Source: Fuscovulum ytuae (lineage in GTDB: Bacteria > Pseudomonadota > Alphaproteobacteria > Rhodobacterales > Rhodobacteraceae). From it: a stretch of 64,000 nt of DNA. The stretch covers positions 930,001 through 994,000 of the forward strand of contig NZ_CP124535.1 in the NCBI RefSeq assembly GCF_029953595.1, given 5' to 3'. Positions 39,155 to 48,112 of the stretch are shown here, piece after piece. Within the stretch, counting starts at the first letter, position 1, and each line of letters starts with the position of its first letter. The notes beneath the pieces are model-generated. The model did not search any database, was not told the DNA's origin, and worked only from the letters and a program-made list of their open reading frames with translations. Made by a program: the position numbers and the translations under genes.

Positions 39155-40014
39155 CGCCAGCCTTCCAGCGAATAAAGGGCAAGCGCCCCCCAGATCAGGG
39201 AAAAGGCCGCCACATGCCAGCCTGTGAAGGCCTCACGAAAGACCAGAACGGCCGAAATCGCCTGCAAAGTCGGGTTCAGATATTGCACCAACCCCAGCGT
39301 CGAGAGGCGAACCCGCTGTGCGCCCCATGAAAAAAGGATCAGCGGCCCCCCGGTGATCAGCCCCGACAAGGGCAGCATCGCAGTCACAAAAGCGTCCTGT
39401 CCGAACCAGCCCCCTGCCACCACGCCCCCATGCGCCAGTGCCAGCCACAGCACAGCCAAAGGCAGCAAAAGCATCACCTCAGCCGTCACCGACACGGCGG
39501 CAGCGGCTGCCATCTGCTTCTTGATCAGCATGTAAGGCGCGAATGAGAAGGCCAGCGCCAGCGCCACCCAAGGCGCCACCCCCAGACCATAGGTCAACAG
39601 GATAACCGCCCCTGCCGCCAAACCGACCGCCATCCCTTGCCCGCGCGTCAAGCGCTCGCCCAGCACCAAAACACCCAGAACCACCGACACCAACGGAAAG
39701 ATGTAGTATCCAAGGCTCGCCTGAACCGCATGGCCCGTCTGTATGGCCCAGATGAACAACCCCCAATTCACCGCAACGATCCCGGCAGCAAGCCAGACCC
39801 GGCCCCTGAGCGGCCCACGCAGGAGCGTAACCGCACCACCGAACCGCCCCTGCAAGGCCAATAGGATTCCAAAGAAGACAAAGGTCCAGACTGTGCGATG
39901 CGCCAGCACCTCCAAGGGTGGCACCTCTGCCAAAGCCTTGTAGTAAAGCGTCGCCAGCCCCCAGATCGTGCAGGCCGCCACGATGGCTAAAATGCCCTTG
40001 CCCGCCTCGCTCAC
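39094..40014 (-). CDS. rarD: EamA-family transporter RarD
   Basis: A 306-residue inner-membrane protein of about ten helices, the RarD branch of the DMT superfamily. Typical sequences are GLATLYYKALAEVPPLEVLAHRTVWTF (about 18-44), NWGLFIWAIQTGHAVQASLGYYIFPLVSVVLGVLVLGERL (about 83-122) and STLGLVQYLNPTLQAISAVLVFREAF. A GTG at 40014 preceded by GGGAGG is the likely start; an ATG at 40035 is possible. Substrate unknown (chloramphenicol resistance is only a historical name). The 3' end overlaps the LOG gene. Confidence 0.9.
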   Translation of the reverse strand: MSEAGKGILAIVAACTIWGLATLYYKALAEVPPLEVLAHRTVWTFVFFGILLALQGRFGGAVTLLRGPLRGRVWLAAGIVAVNWGLFIWAIQTGHAVQASLGYYIFPLVSVVLGVLVLGERLTRGQGMAVGLAAGAVILLTYGLGVAPWVALALAFSFAPYMLIKKQMAAAAAVSVTAEVMLLLPLAVLWLALAHGGVVAGGWFGQDAFVTAMLPLSGLITGGPLILFSWGAQRVRLSTLGLVQYLNPTLQAISAVLVFREAFTGWHVAAFSLIWGALALYSLEGWRQERALRNAVTSAGTSGTVL

Positions 40015-40093
40015 GCCCGCCCTCCCGAACGCCATCCGCCGACGATCGGCGCCTTCCTTGCACCCCACTCAACCGACTGCAAGCCGCCGCACC

Positions 40094-40160
40094 TTCATCT
40101 TGGCAAAAATACTCTTTGGGGGTCCGGGGGGCAAAGCGCCCCCGGGGCTTTCCCCCCCCG
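40094..40160 (-). repeat. GAGTATTT-type dispersed repeat with adjacent GC-rich hairpin
   Basis: Read on minus: a hairpin of CCCCGGGGGC and GCCCCCCGG type, ending GGACCCC, then AAAGAGTATTTTTGCC followed by AAGATGAA (40094-40116). It lies downstream of sodB and upstream of rarD. The copy at 40968-41030 has the same two-part plan. Confidence 0.8.
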
Positions 40161-40170
40161 CGCCACGCCC

Positions 40171-40208
40171 AAAGAAAAAGGCCCGCCGCAACACAGGCGA
40201 CGGGCCTT
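40171..40208 (-). terminator. Terminator after sodB
   Basis: On minus, AAGGCCCG pairs with CGGGCCTT and is followed by TTTCTTT. It lies about 20 bases beyond the sodB stop. Confidence 0.8.
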
Positions 40209-40229
40209 CCAAATCCAACGGGCGAAGGG

Positions 40230-40832
40230 TCAGAGCTTGGCCGCAACCGCTTCCCAATTCACCAGCTTTTCAAGGAAGTTGGTCAGATAGGCCGGGCGCT
40301 TGTTGCGGAAGTCGATGTAATAGGAATGTTCCCACACATCGCAGCCCAGAAGCGCGGTCTGACCAAAGCAAAGCGGGTTCACCCCGTTCTCTGTCTTGGT
40401 GACCTTCAACGCGCCGTCCTTGTCCTTCACCAGCCAAGCCCAGCCCGACCCGAATTGACCGGCCCCTGCCGCCGCAAAATCCTCTTTGAACTTCGCGACC
40501 GACCCGAAAGCTTCCACCAGCGCCTTTTCAAGGCTGCCGGGCATCTTCTTGTCTTCGCCCGGCCCCATCACTTCCCAAAACAGGTTATGGTTCCAGTGCT
40601 GGCTGGCATTGTTGAAAATGCCGTTCTGCGCCACTGCACCGGCCTGATAGGTGCCGACGACGATCTCTTCCAGCGACTTCGCCTCCCATTCGGTCCCGGC
40701 GATCAGCTTGTTGCCGTTGTCGACATAGGCCTTGTGGTGCAGGTCGTGGTGATATTCCAGCGTCTCCTTCGACATGCCAAGTGCGGCAAGCGCATCATGG
40801 GCATAGGGAAGGTCGGGAAGCGTGAAAGCCAT
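40230..40832 (-). CDS. sodB: Superoxide dismutase, Fe/Mn family
   Basis: A 200-residue enzyme that dismutates superoxide. It starts MAFTLPDLPYAHDALAALGMSKETLEYHHDLHHKAYV; the metal ligands are His in YHHDLHH (about 26), His in NASQHWNHN (about 77), and Asp and His in LGCDVWEHSYYIDFRNKRPAYL (about 160 and 164). GQFGSGWAWLV is also present. The overall pattern is closer to iron-type enzymes, but metal choice cannot be fixed from sequence alone. The frame is open to 40886; the ATG at 40832 is the family start. Confidence 0.95.
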   Translation of the reverse strand: MAFTLPDLPYAHDALAALGMSKETLEYHHDLHHKAYVDNGNKLIAGTEWEAKSLEEIVVGTYQAGAVAQNGIFNNASQHWNHNLFWEVMGPGEDKKMPGSLEKALVEAFGSVAKFKEDFAAAGAGQFGSGWAWLVKDKDGALKVTKTENGVNPLCFGQTALLGCDVWEHSYYIDFRNKRPAYLTNFLEKLVNWEAVAAKL

Positions 40833-40967
40833 GGGAGTGATCCTCTCTGTTCGCGTGTTCACGGAATGCCGCAGATAAGATGGCACAACGCGCCAAGGTC
40901 AAGGCCGAAAGCAGCATATTGCGCCCGATGAAATCCGGCCAAGATTGAAGAACGCCCGGCAAGCCGT

Positions 40968-41030
40968 TCATTTTCCGTATAAATATCCCACAGGGGTCCG
41001 GGGGCAGGAAACCCCCGGGGCCTTTGCACG
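40968..41030 (-). repeat. Divergent member of the GAGTATTT repeat family with GC-rich hairpin
   Basis: Read on minus: GGCCCCGGGGG, CCCCCGGACCCC, then GGGATATTTATACGG and AAAATGAA. The hairpin plus TATTT...ATGAA order is the same as at 40094-40160. It lies between soxG and sodB. Confidence 0.6.
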
Positions 41031-41041
41031 GCGCGACGGCT

Positions 41042-41593
41042 TCAGAAAAGCTCGGACCCCGGCGTTGCACTGCTGGCCAGAAGGTCAAAGACATAGCGTG
41101 CCACCGACCGGAAACAGACCAGCGTATACCCTTCACCGTCTTTCCAGAAGGCCGCCGCAACCTGCGCCGCCCGTGTCCGCCGCAACTCGCCCGGTTCCAA
41201 CGCGGCGAAATCTACGGGAGAAAGCTTGGCCATAACCTGCTCGGCCTTCGCGCCCTCGATGCGAAACACGGCACGGGCATCTGACACGTCAACGGCAAGG
41301 TGATGCTCTTTGCCCATCGCCTTGGCGATCGCCGACAGCGATGCAGACACGTCCACATAGGGCATGACCAGCAGATATTCGTCCGGGCTCATCCAGCCAC
41401 AGGCGCGATCCCCCTCAACCACCACACGGCGCAGGGCGGGCACGCCCGTCCCCACCGCCGCCTTGATGGCCTTGGGCAGGGCCTTCACATCCGCCTTGCA
41501 ACGCAGCGTGATCATGCCAAGCGGCCCGATCTCACGGATCGTGGCAAAGCCTTCCGATGCCGCACCGTTCAATGCGCTGACGGGTTCAGACAT
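41042..41593 (-). CDS. soxG: Sarcosine oxidase gamma subunit
   Basis: SoxG is the smallest but one subunit of heterotetrameric sarcosine oxidase, structurally similar to part of the T-protein (aminomethyltransferase). The 183-residue protein starts MSEPVSALNGAASEGFATIREIGPLGMITLR and has GWMSPDEYLLVMPY, VDVSDARAVFRIEG and the end CFRSVARYVFDLLASSA. Its start overlaps the soxA stop by eight bases. Last gene of soxBDAG. Confidence 0.93.
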   Translation of the reverse strand: MSEPVSALNGAASEGFATIREIGPLGMITLRCKADVKALPKAIKAAVGTGVPALRRVVVEGDRACGWMSPDEYLLVMPYVDVSASLSAIAKAMGKEHHLAVDVSDARAVFRIEGAKAEQVMAKLSPVDFAALEPGELRRTRAAQVAAAFWKDGEGYTLVCFRSVARYVFDLLASSATPGSELF

Positions 41594-44500
41594 TCTGCTT
41601 CTCCCCTTCTTTGTCGTAAAAGACAGGGTCAACGACCCTTGCCTTCACGGTGCCGCCCTTGACGGTGTTGAACTCCACCACCTCGCCCATCCGATCCGGC
41701 CCACGCAACAGAAGGCCCATCGCGATACCCTTCTTCAAGGTGGGCGAATAATAGGTCGACGTCACGCGCCCCTGCGTGTTCCCCTGCCCGTTCGCATTGC
41801 GACCCGGTGCCACGATATAGGCCCCGTCCGGGATCACCGAGCCGTCCAGCGTTTCGAAACCCACCAGTTTCCAGCGATCCGCGCTGGCAAGGAAATTCCG
41901 CTGTTGTCCGCGCTTGCCAAGGAAATCGGCCTTCTTCTTCGAAATCGCCCAGTCAAGGTTCAAATCTTGCGGGATTACGGTGCCATCCGTTTCATCCCCG
42001 ATCATGATGAACCCCTTTTCGGCCCGCATCACATGCAGCGCCTCGGTGCCATAGGGCATCGCCCCGAACTCGGCCCCGGCCTCGTGCAGCGCCTCCCAGA
42101 AGGCCGCGCCATGGCTCGCCGGCACCGCGATCTCGTAGGACAACTCGCCCGAGAATGAGATGCGATAGACCCGCACCGCAAACCCGCCCAGCGTGCCATC
42201 GGCCCAGCCCATAAAGGGCAGCGCCTCTTTCGACACATCCATACCGCCCAGCTTTTCCAGCAACTTGCGTGCATTCGGCCCAACAACGGCGACCTGCGCA
42301 TATTGCTCGGTCACATTGGCGGTATAGACCTGCCAATCCCACCATTCGCATTGCAGCCAGTCTTCCATCCAGCCATGGATGCGATCCGCTCCGCCCGAAG
42401 TCGTATGGCAAAGCCACGTCTCTTCATCGATCCGCGCCACCACACCGTCATCCGACAGGAAGCCCTGCTCGTTGCACATCAGGCCGTAGCGGCATTTGCC
42501 CACGGGCAAGGTCGACATCACGCCGGTATAAAGCATGTCGAGGAATTTCCCCGCATCCGGCCCTTTCACGATGATCTTGCCAAGGGTCGAGGCATCCAAA
42601 AGCCCCAACCGTTCGCGGGTATTGACCACTTCGCGGTGAACCGCCTGTTCATGCGTCTCTCCCGCGCGGGGGAAGCAATAGGGGCGGCGCCACAGACCCA
42701 CGGGTTCGAAATAGGCGCCATTCTTTTCGTGCCAGCCATGCATCGCCGTGCGGCGCAGCGGCTGGAATATCTCGCCCCGCGCCTCACCCGCCAGCGCGCC
42801 CAAAGTCACGGGCGTGTAGGGCGGGCGGAAGGTTGTCGTCCCGACTTGGGGGATATCTTCATTCAATGCGTCAGCAAGAACCGCAAGGCCATTGATATTA
42901 GACAATTTCCCCTGATCTGTCGCCATGCCCAGCGTGGTATAGCGCTTGGTATGTTCGACGGATTCATAGCCTTCACGCGCAGCCAACTGCACGTCGGACA
43001 CCTTCACGTCGTTCTGGTAATCCAGCCACATCTTTGACTTCAGCTCGACCGAAGCCCCCTGCGGCATGATCCAGACAGCTTCCATCGGTCCCTCAGCCAC
43101 GGCTTCGGCGACCGGGGCCTTGGCCTTCTTGGCCTTCATCCCCACAGCCGCCAGCGCTGCTTCGGCCTGCGCTGTCGCATCGGCCAGCGCGGCATCCGCC
43201 TTCATCGCACCGTTCGCGGCACCCGCCGCCATGACCATCGCGCCGCCATCATGGTTCAACGGGGGCCGCGCCGGATCGGGCCGGAAACAGGCATTGTCCC
43301 GATCCCATACCAGCTTGCCGCCGCAATGGCTCCAGAGATGCACGACAGGGGACCAACCGCCCGACATGGCAACGGCGTCACAAGCGATCTCATCAATCAC
43401 CGCGCCCTCGCCTGCCTGAAGGCAGATAGCAACCGAAGCCACCCGCTTGCCACCCTTCACCTTGGCAATCCCGCGGCCCGCCTCGATCCGCAGGCCCAAG
43501 GCGCGTGCCTTTGCCACCAGATCGCCCGCAGGATTGGCCCGCGCATCCACGATGGCCGGCACCGCCAACCCCGCCTCGCGCAGCGCAATCGCCGTGCGAT
43601 AGCCGTCGTCATTGTTCGTGACAACAACCGTGCGATCCCCCGGCGACACCGCCCAGTTCACCACATAGTCCCGCACCGCCGAGGCCAGCATCACCCCCGG
43701 AATATCGTTCCCGGCAAAGGACAAAGGCCGTTCGATCGCCCCCGTCGCTGTCAGGATCTTGCCCGCCCGGATGCGCCACAGCCGGTGCTTGGGCCGCCCG
43801 TCGCCGGGCGTGTGATCGGCGACCTTTTCATCCGCCAGAACATAGCCATGGTCATAGACCCCCGCCGCCATGCAGCGCGTGCGCAGGGTAACGTTCTCCA
43901 TCCCCTCAAGCGCCATGACCGCCTCATCGACCCATTCGCCCGCAGGCTTGCCGTCGATCACATCGCCATCCACCGGCGCGCGCCCGCCCCAATGGGCGTT
44001 CTGCTCCACCAGCAGAACCCGCGCGCCCGCCCGGCCTGCCACCAAAGCCGCTTGAAGGCCCGCGATGCCCCCGCCCACGATCAGCAGATCGCAAAAGGCA
44101 TAGGCCTGCTCATAGCGGTCGGCATCCCGGTCTTTAGGCGCCTTGCCCAGACCGGCCGAATGCCGGATCACCGGTTCGAAGACGTGCTTCCAGAACGGCC
44201 GCGGATGGATGAAGGTCTTGTAGTAGAAGCCCGCGGGCAAGAACCGGCTGACCGTGTTGTTCACCACGCCCACGTCGAATTCCAACGACGGCCAATGGTT
44301 CTGGCTCGTCGCCTCCAGCCCGTCGAAAAGTTCGGTCACCGTCGTGCGCTGGTTCGGCTCCAACCGCCCGCCGGACCCAAGGTTGACAAGCGCGTTCGGT
44401 TCCTCCGGCCCTGCGGCAACGATCCCGCGCGGGCGGTGATACTTGAAGGACCGGCCCACCAGCATCTGGTCATTGGCCAAAAGTGCCGCCGCCAGCGTGT

Positions 44501-44597
44501 CGCCGCGATACCCCTTCAACCGCTTGCCGTTGAAGGAAAACTCCATCGCCGCCGATCGGTCGATCAGGCGGCCCCCTTTCGCAAGACGGGTGCTCAT
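41586..44597 (-). CDS. soxA: Sarcosine oxidase alpha subunit
   Basis: The large subunit binds NAD+ and tetrahydrofolate and receives the methylene group from sarcosine. The 1003-residue protein has an N-terminal 2Fe-2S-like fold (about 18-100; FSFNGKRLKGYRGDTLAAALLAN) lacking cluster cysteines, as usual. A Rossmann dinucleotide domain has GGGIAGLQAALVAGRAGARVLLVEQ (about 175-199), and a C-terminal GcvT-type folate domain begins about residue 610, with LPVGKCRYGLMCNEQGFLSDDGVVARI and SFSGELSYEIAVPASHG. Stop and start overlap with soxG and soxD on both sides indicate a tight operon. Confidence 0.96.
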   Translation of the reverse strand: MSTRLAKGGRLIDRSAAMEFSFNGKRLKGYRGDTLAAALLANDQMLVGRSFKYHRPRGIVAAGPEEPNALVNLGSGGRLEPNQRTTVTELFDGLEATSQNHWPSLEFDVGVVNNTVSRFLPAGFYYKTFIHPRPFWKHVFEPVIRHSAGLGKAPKDRDADRYEQAYAFCDLLIVGGGIAGLQAALVAGRAGARVLLVEQNAHWGGRAPVDGDVIDGKPAGEWVDEAVMALEGMENVTLRTRCMAAGVYDHGYVLADEKVADHTPGDGRPKHRLWRIRAGKILTATGAIERPLSFAGNDIPGVMLASAVRDYVVNWAVSPGDRTVVVTNNDDGYRTAIALREAGLAVPAIVDARANPAGDLVAKARALGLRIEAGRGIAKVKGGKRVASVAICLQAGEGAVIDEIACDAVAMSGGWSPVVHLWSHCGGKLVWDRDNACFRPDPARPPLNHDGGAMVMAAGAANGAMKADAALADATAQAEAALAAVGMKAKKAKAPVAEAVAEGPMEAVWIMPQGASVELKSKMWLDYQNDVKVSDVQLAAREGYESVEHTKRYTTLGMATDQGKLSNINGLAVLADALNEDIPQVGTTTFRPPYTPVTLGALAGEARGEIFQPLRRTAMHGWHEKNGAYFEPVGLWRRPYCFPRAGETHEQAVHREVVNTRERLGLLDASTLGKIIVKGPDAGKFLDMLYTGVMSTLPVGKCRYGLMCNEQGFLSDDGVVARIDEETWLCHTTSGGADRIHGWMEDWLQCEWWDWQVYTANVTEQYAQVAVVGPNARKLLEKLGGMDVSKEALPFMGWADGTLGGFAVRVYRISFSGELSYEIAVPASHGAAFWEALHEAGAEFGAMPYGTEALHVMRAEKGFIMIGDETDGTVIPQDLNLDWAISKKKADFLGKRGQQRNFLASADRWKLVGFETLDGSVIPDGAYIVAPGRNANGQGNTQGRVTSTYYSPTLKKGIAMGLLLRGPDRMGEVVEFNTVKGGTVKARVVDPVFYDKEGEKQNV

Positions 44598-44917
44598 TTG
44601 TAACCCTTCCAGTCCGGCCTGCGGGCCTTGATCTTTTCGATGATGTCGGCAGGCGGCTCGCCCACCTGCGCCGGATAGGTGCCGAACACTTCCAGCGTCG
44701 CCGTGCAACGGGCGGCAAGGAACCACTTCCCGCAGCCATAGGCATGACGCCAGCGTTCGAAATGAACCCCCTTGGGGTTCTTTCGCGCGAACATATAGGC
44801 CTCGAATTCCTCATCCGTGGATCCGGGCCCGAACCGCTTCAGATGCGCCTCATAGCCGGGCGACAGTTCCGTCTCTTCGGCCTTCACGCCGCAATAGGGA
44901 CATTCAAGCAGCAGCAT
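44594..44917 (-). CDS. soxD: Sarcosine oxidase delta subunit
   Basis: A 107-residue zinc-binding subunit. It begins MLLLECPYCGVKAEETEL with the first Cys pair (residues 6 and 9). A conserved region follows, FARKNPKGVHFERWRHAYGCGKWFLAARCTATLEVFGTY, with the remaining Cys near 62 and 70. The stop overlaps the soxA ATG by four bases; 33 bases separate it from soxB. Confidence 0.96.
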   Translation of the reverse strand: MLLLECPYCGVKAEETELSPGYEAHLKRFGPGSTDEEFEAYMFARKNPKGVHFERWRHAYGCGKWFLAARCTATLEVFGTYPAQVGEPPADIIEKIKARRPDWKGYK

Positions 44918-44950
44918 TTTGCACCCCGTTCTTCCTTGCGCGCGCCCGCA

Positions 44951-46198
44951 TCAATGCGCCACCCCGGCGGCCACCGACTCGTCGATGAACCGCCCTTCCT
45001 TGAAGCGCCACATGTCGAATTCCGCAGCCAGCGGCCCCGGCTCGCCCTTGGCCATCAACTCCGCCATCGCCCAACCGGAACCAGGGATCGCCTTGAACCC
45101 GCCCGTCCCCCAGCCGCAATTGATGAAGCAGTTGCCCAGCGGGGTTTTCGAGATGATGGGCGACCGGTCCCCGGTCATATCCACGATCCCGCCCCATTGC
45201 CGCAGCATCTTGAGGCGCGAAATGATCGGGAATGTCTCGATCAGCGCCCGCAGCGTTTCCTCAATATGATGGAAGCTGCCGCGCTGGGTATAGTTGTTGA
45301 ACCCGTCCGTGCCACCGCCGATCACCATTTCGCCCTTGTCGGACTGGCTCATATAGCCATGCACGGTGTTGGCCATCACCACGATATCCATGCAGGGCTT
45401 GATCGGCTCCGACACCAGCGCCTGCAGCGCCACAGCCTCCACCGGCAGGCGGAACCCGGCCATATCGGCCACCTGCCCCGAATGGCCGGCCACCACGATG
45501 CCCAACTTCTTGCAACCGATGAAGCCCTTGGTCGTCTCGACCCCCGTCACCTTGCCGTTTTCCGACCGAACGCCCTTCACCTCGCATTGTTGAATGATGT
45601 CCATACCCATGTCGGAACAGGCCCGTGCATAGCCCCACGCCACCGCATCATGCCGCCCGGTGCCCCCGCGCGCCTGCCACAGCGCCCCCAGCACCGGATA
45701 GCGCGGCCCGTCGATATTCAGGATCGGGCACAACTCCTTTACGCGCTGCGGCGTGATGAATTCCGTCTGCACCCCTTGCAGGGCATTGGCATGGGCCGTG
45801 CGCTGATATCCCCGCACCTCATGATGCGTCTGCGCCAGCATCATCACGCCGCGCGGCGAAAACATCACGTTGTAATTCAGGTCCTGACTCAGCGTCTCAT
45901 ACAGAGAACGCGATTTCTCATAAATCGCGGCACTTGAATCCTGAAGATAGTTCGACCGGATGATGGTGGTGTTGCGGCCCGTGTTGCCGCCCCCCAACCA
46001 GCCCTTTTCGATGATCGCCACATTGCGAATGCCGTGGTTCTTGCCAAGGTAATAGGCCGTGGCCAAACCATGCCCGCCAGCCCCCACGATGATGGCATCA
46101 TATTCCTTCTTGGGCTCTGGCGATTTCCACGCCCGTTCCCACCCGGTGTGATGCCGCAGCGCCTCACGCGCGATGGCGAAAACCGAATAGCGTGTCAT
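44951..46198 (-). CDS. soxB: Sarcosine oxidase beta subunit
   Basis: SoxB holds the FAD and the covalently bound FMN and oxidises sarcosine to glycine. The 415-residue protein starts MTRYSVFAIAREALRHHTGW and has the FAD-binding YDAIIVGAGGHGLATAYYLGK (about 33-53) and GNTGRNTTIIRSNYLQ. A His that would carry FMN is in the TAHANALQG region. The end is CGWGTGGFKAIPGSGWAMAELMAKGEP. The frame is open to 46327, but the ATG at 46198 is the family start. A nested palindrome lies 105-135 bases upstream. Confidence 0.96.
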   Translation of the reverse strand: MTRYSVFAIAREALRHHTGWERAWKSPEPKKEYDAIIVGAGGHGLATAYYLGKNHGIRNVAIIEKGWLGGGNTGRNTTIIRSNYLQDSSAAIYEKSRSLYETLSQDLNYNVMFSPRGVMMLAQTHHEVRGYQRTAHANALQGVQTEFITPQRVKELCPILNIDGPRYPVLGALWQARGGTGRHDAVAWGYARACSDMGMDIIQQCEVKGVRSENGKVTGVETTKGFIGCKKLGIVVAGHSGQVADMAGFRLPVEAVALQALVSEPIKPCMDIVVMANTVHGYMSQSDKGEMVIGGGTDGFNNYTQRGSFHHIEETLRALIETFPIISRLKMLRQWGGIVDMTGDRSPIISKTPLGNCFINCGWGTGGFKAIPGSGWAMAELMAKGEPGPLAAEFDMWRFKEGRFIDESVAAGVAH

Positions 46199-46302
46199 GG
46201 CAAACCCCCGATCCTGTGGCCCGCTGCGAACCTGCGCCCCTTCTGGAACGCCGCGCGATTTATGCCCCACCTTCCAGCGGCACAATCGGGAAAAATGCGA
46301 CA

Positions 46303-46333
46303 TGACCAGCCTGCGACGGCGTCGCACAGGTCA
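46303..46333. promoter_or_regulatory. Nested palindrome between soxB and ccmI, candidate operator
   Basis: Outer arms TGACC (46303-46307) and GGTCA (46329-46333) enclose inner arms TGCGAC (46312-46317) and GTCGCA (46321-46326) around GGC. The whole lies about 105 bases before soxB and 77 bases before ccmI, so it may control either gene. Confidence 0.45.
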
Positions 46334-46409
46334 CTTTCGCGTTTCCGTCTTCCGATCCAGCCCTCAAGCCGCTACATCCGCCACAGAAGTTGCACACGGG
46401 AAAGACACG

Positions 46410-47633
46410 ATGGAGACTGCCGCCTTCTGGGCCGCCGCCGGAGGAATGGGCCTTGCCGTGGCCGCCCTATTCCTCTTGGCCCTGCGCCGCGCGCGGGCCG
46501 AAATCGCGGCCGCCGCTGATTTCGACCTCAAGGTCTACCGTGACCAACTGGCCGAGATTGACCGTGATCTCACCCGCGGCACCCTTCCCCCAGAAGAGGC
46601 CGACCGCCTGCGCACCGAAGTCTCGCGCCGCCTTCTGGACGCGGACCGCCATGCCCAGCAGGCCAGCCGCAAGGCCAGCACGGCAGGTGTCACCCTTGCC
46701 GCGACCCTGATCCTCGCCCTCATCGGCAGCAGCTACTGGCTCTATCTGCGTCTGGGCGCGCCGGGCTATCCCGACTTGCCGCTCGCCGCCCGTTTTGCCA
46801 TGTCAGAAGAGATGCGCGCCAACCGCCCCTCTCAGGCCGAGATGGAGTTGACCGCCGCAGCCACGCGCCCTGCCCCGGTGCAGCCCGAACCGGAATTCGC
46901 CGAACTGATGGATCGCTTGCGCGAAGCGGTGGCCGAACGCCCAGACGATGCGCGCGGCCTTGAACTCCTCGCCGCAAATGAAGCGCGCCTTGGCAATCTT
47001 GGCGAAGCCCGCGCCGCGATGGAAAACCTTCTTCGCATCAAGGGCAACACGGCCACAGGCGACGACCATGCCGCGCTTGCCGAACTGATGATCATGGCCG
47101 CAGGCGGCCTCGTCTCGCCCGAGGCAGAGACAGAGCTGACCCGGGCCCTCACGCTCGATGCCCGCAATGGCACGGCACGCTACTACTATGGCCTTATGGC
47201 CGCGCAAGTGGGCCGCTTCGATCGCACCTTTGCGCTCTGGCGTCCCCTCCTCGATGAAGGCCCTGCGGATGCACCATGGATCGCCCCGATCCGGGCCCAG
47301 ATCGAAGATGTCGCCATGCGGGCGGGCGTTCAGTTCACCCTGCCCGCAGCGCTCCCCGGCCCGGATGCCGGTGCGATGGCCGCAGCGCAGGACATGTCAA
47401 CCGAAGATCGGCAGGCCATGATTGAAGGGATGGTCGCGCAACTGGGCGAACGCCTTGCCACCGAAGGCGGCACGGTCGAAGAATGGGCGCGTCTCATCTC
47501 CTCTCTGGCGGTGCTGAACCGCATGGAGGACGCGCAGGAAATCTATGCCGAAGCCCTGACGAAATTCGAAGGCTCCCCGTCCCAGCAAAGCTTCTTGCGC
47601 GAACAGGCCCTCAACGCAGGCCTAACCCCGTGA
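46410..47633 (+). CDS. ccmI: Cytochrome c maturation protein CcmI
   Basis: CcmI brings apocytochromes to the CcmFH heme ligation complex. The 407-residue protein has two membrane helices (about 7-25 and 93-112) framing a cytoplasmic loop with the heptad-like VYRDQLAEIDRDLTRGTLPPEEADRLRTEVSRRLLDAD (about 37-74). A periplasmic TPR-type domain contains ARGLELLAANEARLGNLGEARAAME. The ATG at 46410 is chosen by family start (METAAFW); its Shine-Dalgarno is weak. Its stop overlaps the ruvX GTG start. Confidence 0.9.
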   Translation: METAAFWAAAGGMGLAVAALFLLALRRARAEIAAAADFDLKVYRDQLAEIDRDLTRGTLPPEEADRLRTEVSRRLLDADRHAQQASRKASTAGVTLAATLILALIGSSYWLYLRLGAPGYPDLPLAARFAMSEEMRANRPSQAEMELTAAATRPAPVQPEPEFAELMDRLREAVAERPDDARGLELLAANEARLGNLGEARAAMENLLRIKGNTATGDDHAALAELMIMAAGGLVSPEAETELTRALTLDARNGTARYYYGLMAAQVGRFDRTFALWRPLLDEGPADAPWIAPIRAQIEDVAMRAGVQFTLPAALPGPDAGAMAAAQDMSTEDRQAMIEGMVAQLGERLATEGGTVEEWARLISSLAVLNRMEDAQEIYAEALTKFEGSPSQQSFLREQALNAGLTP

Positions 47634-48112
47634 TCTGCGCGACGCTCGAAGACTTCATCGCCTCCCTACCCCCGAACCGCGCCATCTGCGGGCTGGATTT
47701 CGGTGAAAAGACCATCGGCATCGCCATTTCCGACCTGCGCCGCATCGTGGCCAGCCCGGCCGAAACCCTTCGCCGCGTGAAATTCACCGAAGACGCCAAC
47801 CGCCTCCTCGCCTTTCTTGCCACGCGTGAGGTGACAGGGATCATCCTTGGCCTGCCCCTCAACATGGACGGCTCCAGCGGTCCGCGCGTGCAGGCAACAC
47901 AGGCCTTCGCCCGCAATCTCACCCGCCTGACGGACCTTCCCATCACGTTTTGGGATGAACGCCTGTCCACAGTTGCGGCAGAAAGGGCACTGCTTGAGGC
48001 GGATACGTCGCGAAAACGTCGGAAAGAGGTGATCGACGCCGTCGCCGCGGGCTATATCTTGCAAGGTGCCCTAGATCGTATGGGCCATTTGGGAAACGGG
48101 GTGCCGTCTTGA
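47630..48112 (+). CDS. ruvX: Holliday junction resolvase-like protein RuvX (YqgF)
   Basis: A 160-residue RNase H-fold nuclease, essential in many bacteria and linked to 16S rRNA 5' processing. It has the active-site strand CGLDFGEKTIGIAISDLRRIVASP (about 18-41), IILGLPLNMDGSSGPRVQATQAFA and WDERLSTVAAERALLEAD near the end. No ATG fits: the start is GTG at 47630, in GTGA overlap with the ccmI stop, pointing to coupled translation. Its stop in turn overlaps the next TTG start. Confidence 0.93.
   Translation: MICATLEDFIASLPPNRAICGLDFGEKTIGIAISDLRRIVASPAETLRRVKFTEDANRLLAFLATREVTGIILGLPLNMDGSSGPRVQATQAFARNLTRLTDLPITFWDERLSTVAAERALLEADTSRKRRKEVIDAVAAGYILQGALDRMGHLGNGVPS

Noticed and set aside
39094-40014. 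Functional chloramphenicol resistance gene
   Set aside because: RarD is only historically named so; nothing in the sequence supports drug transport.
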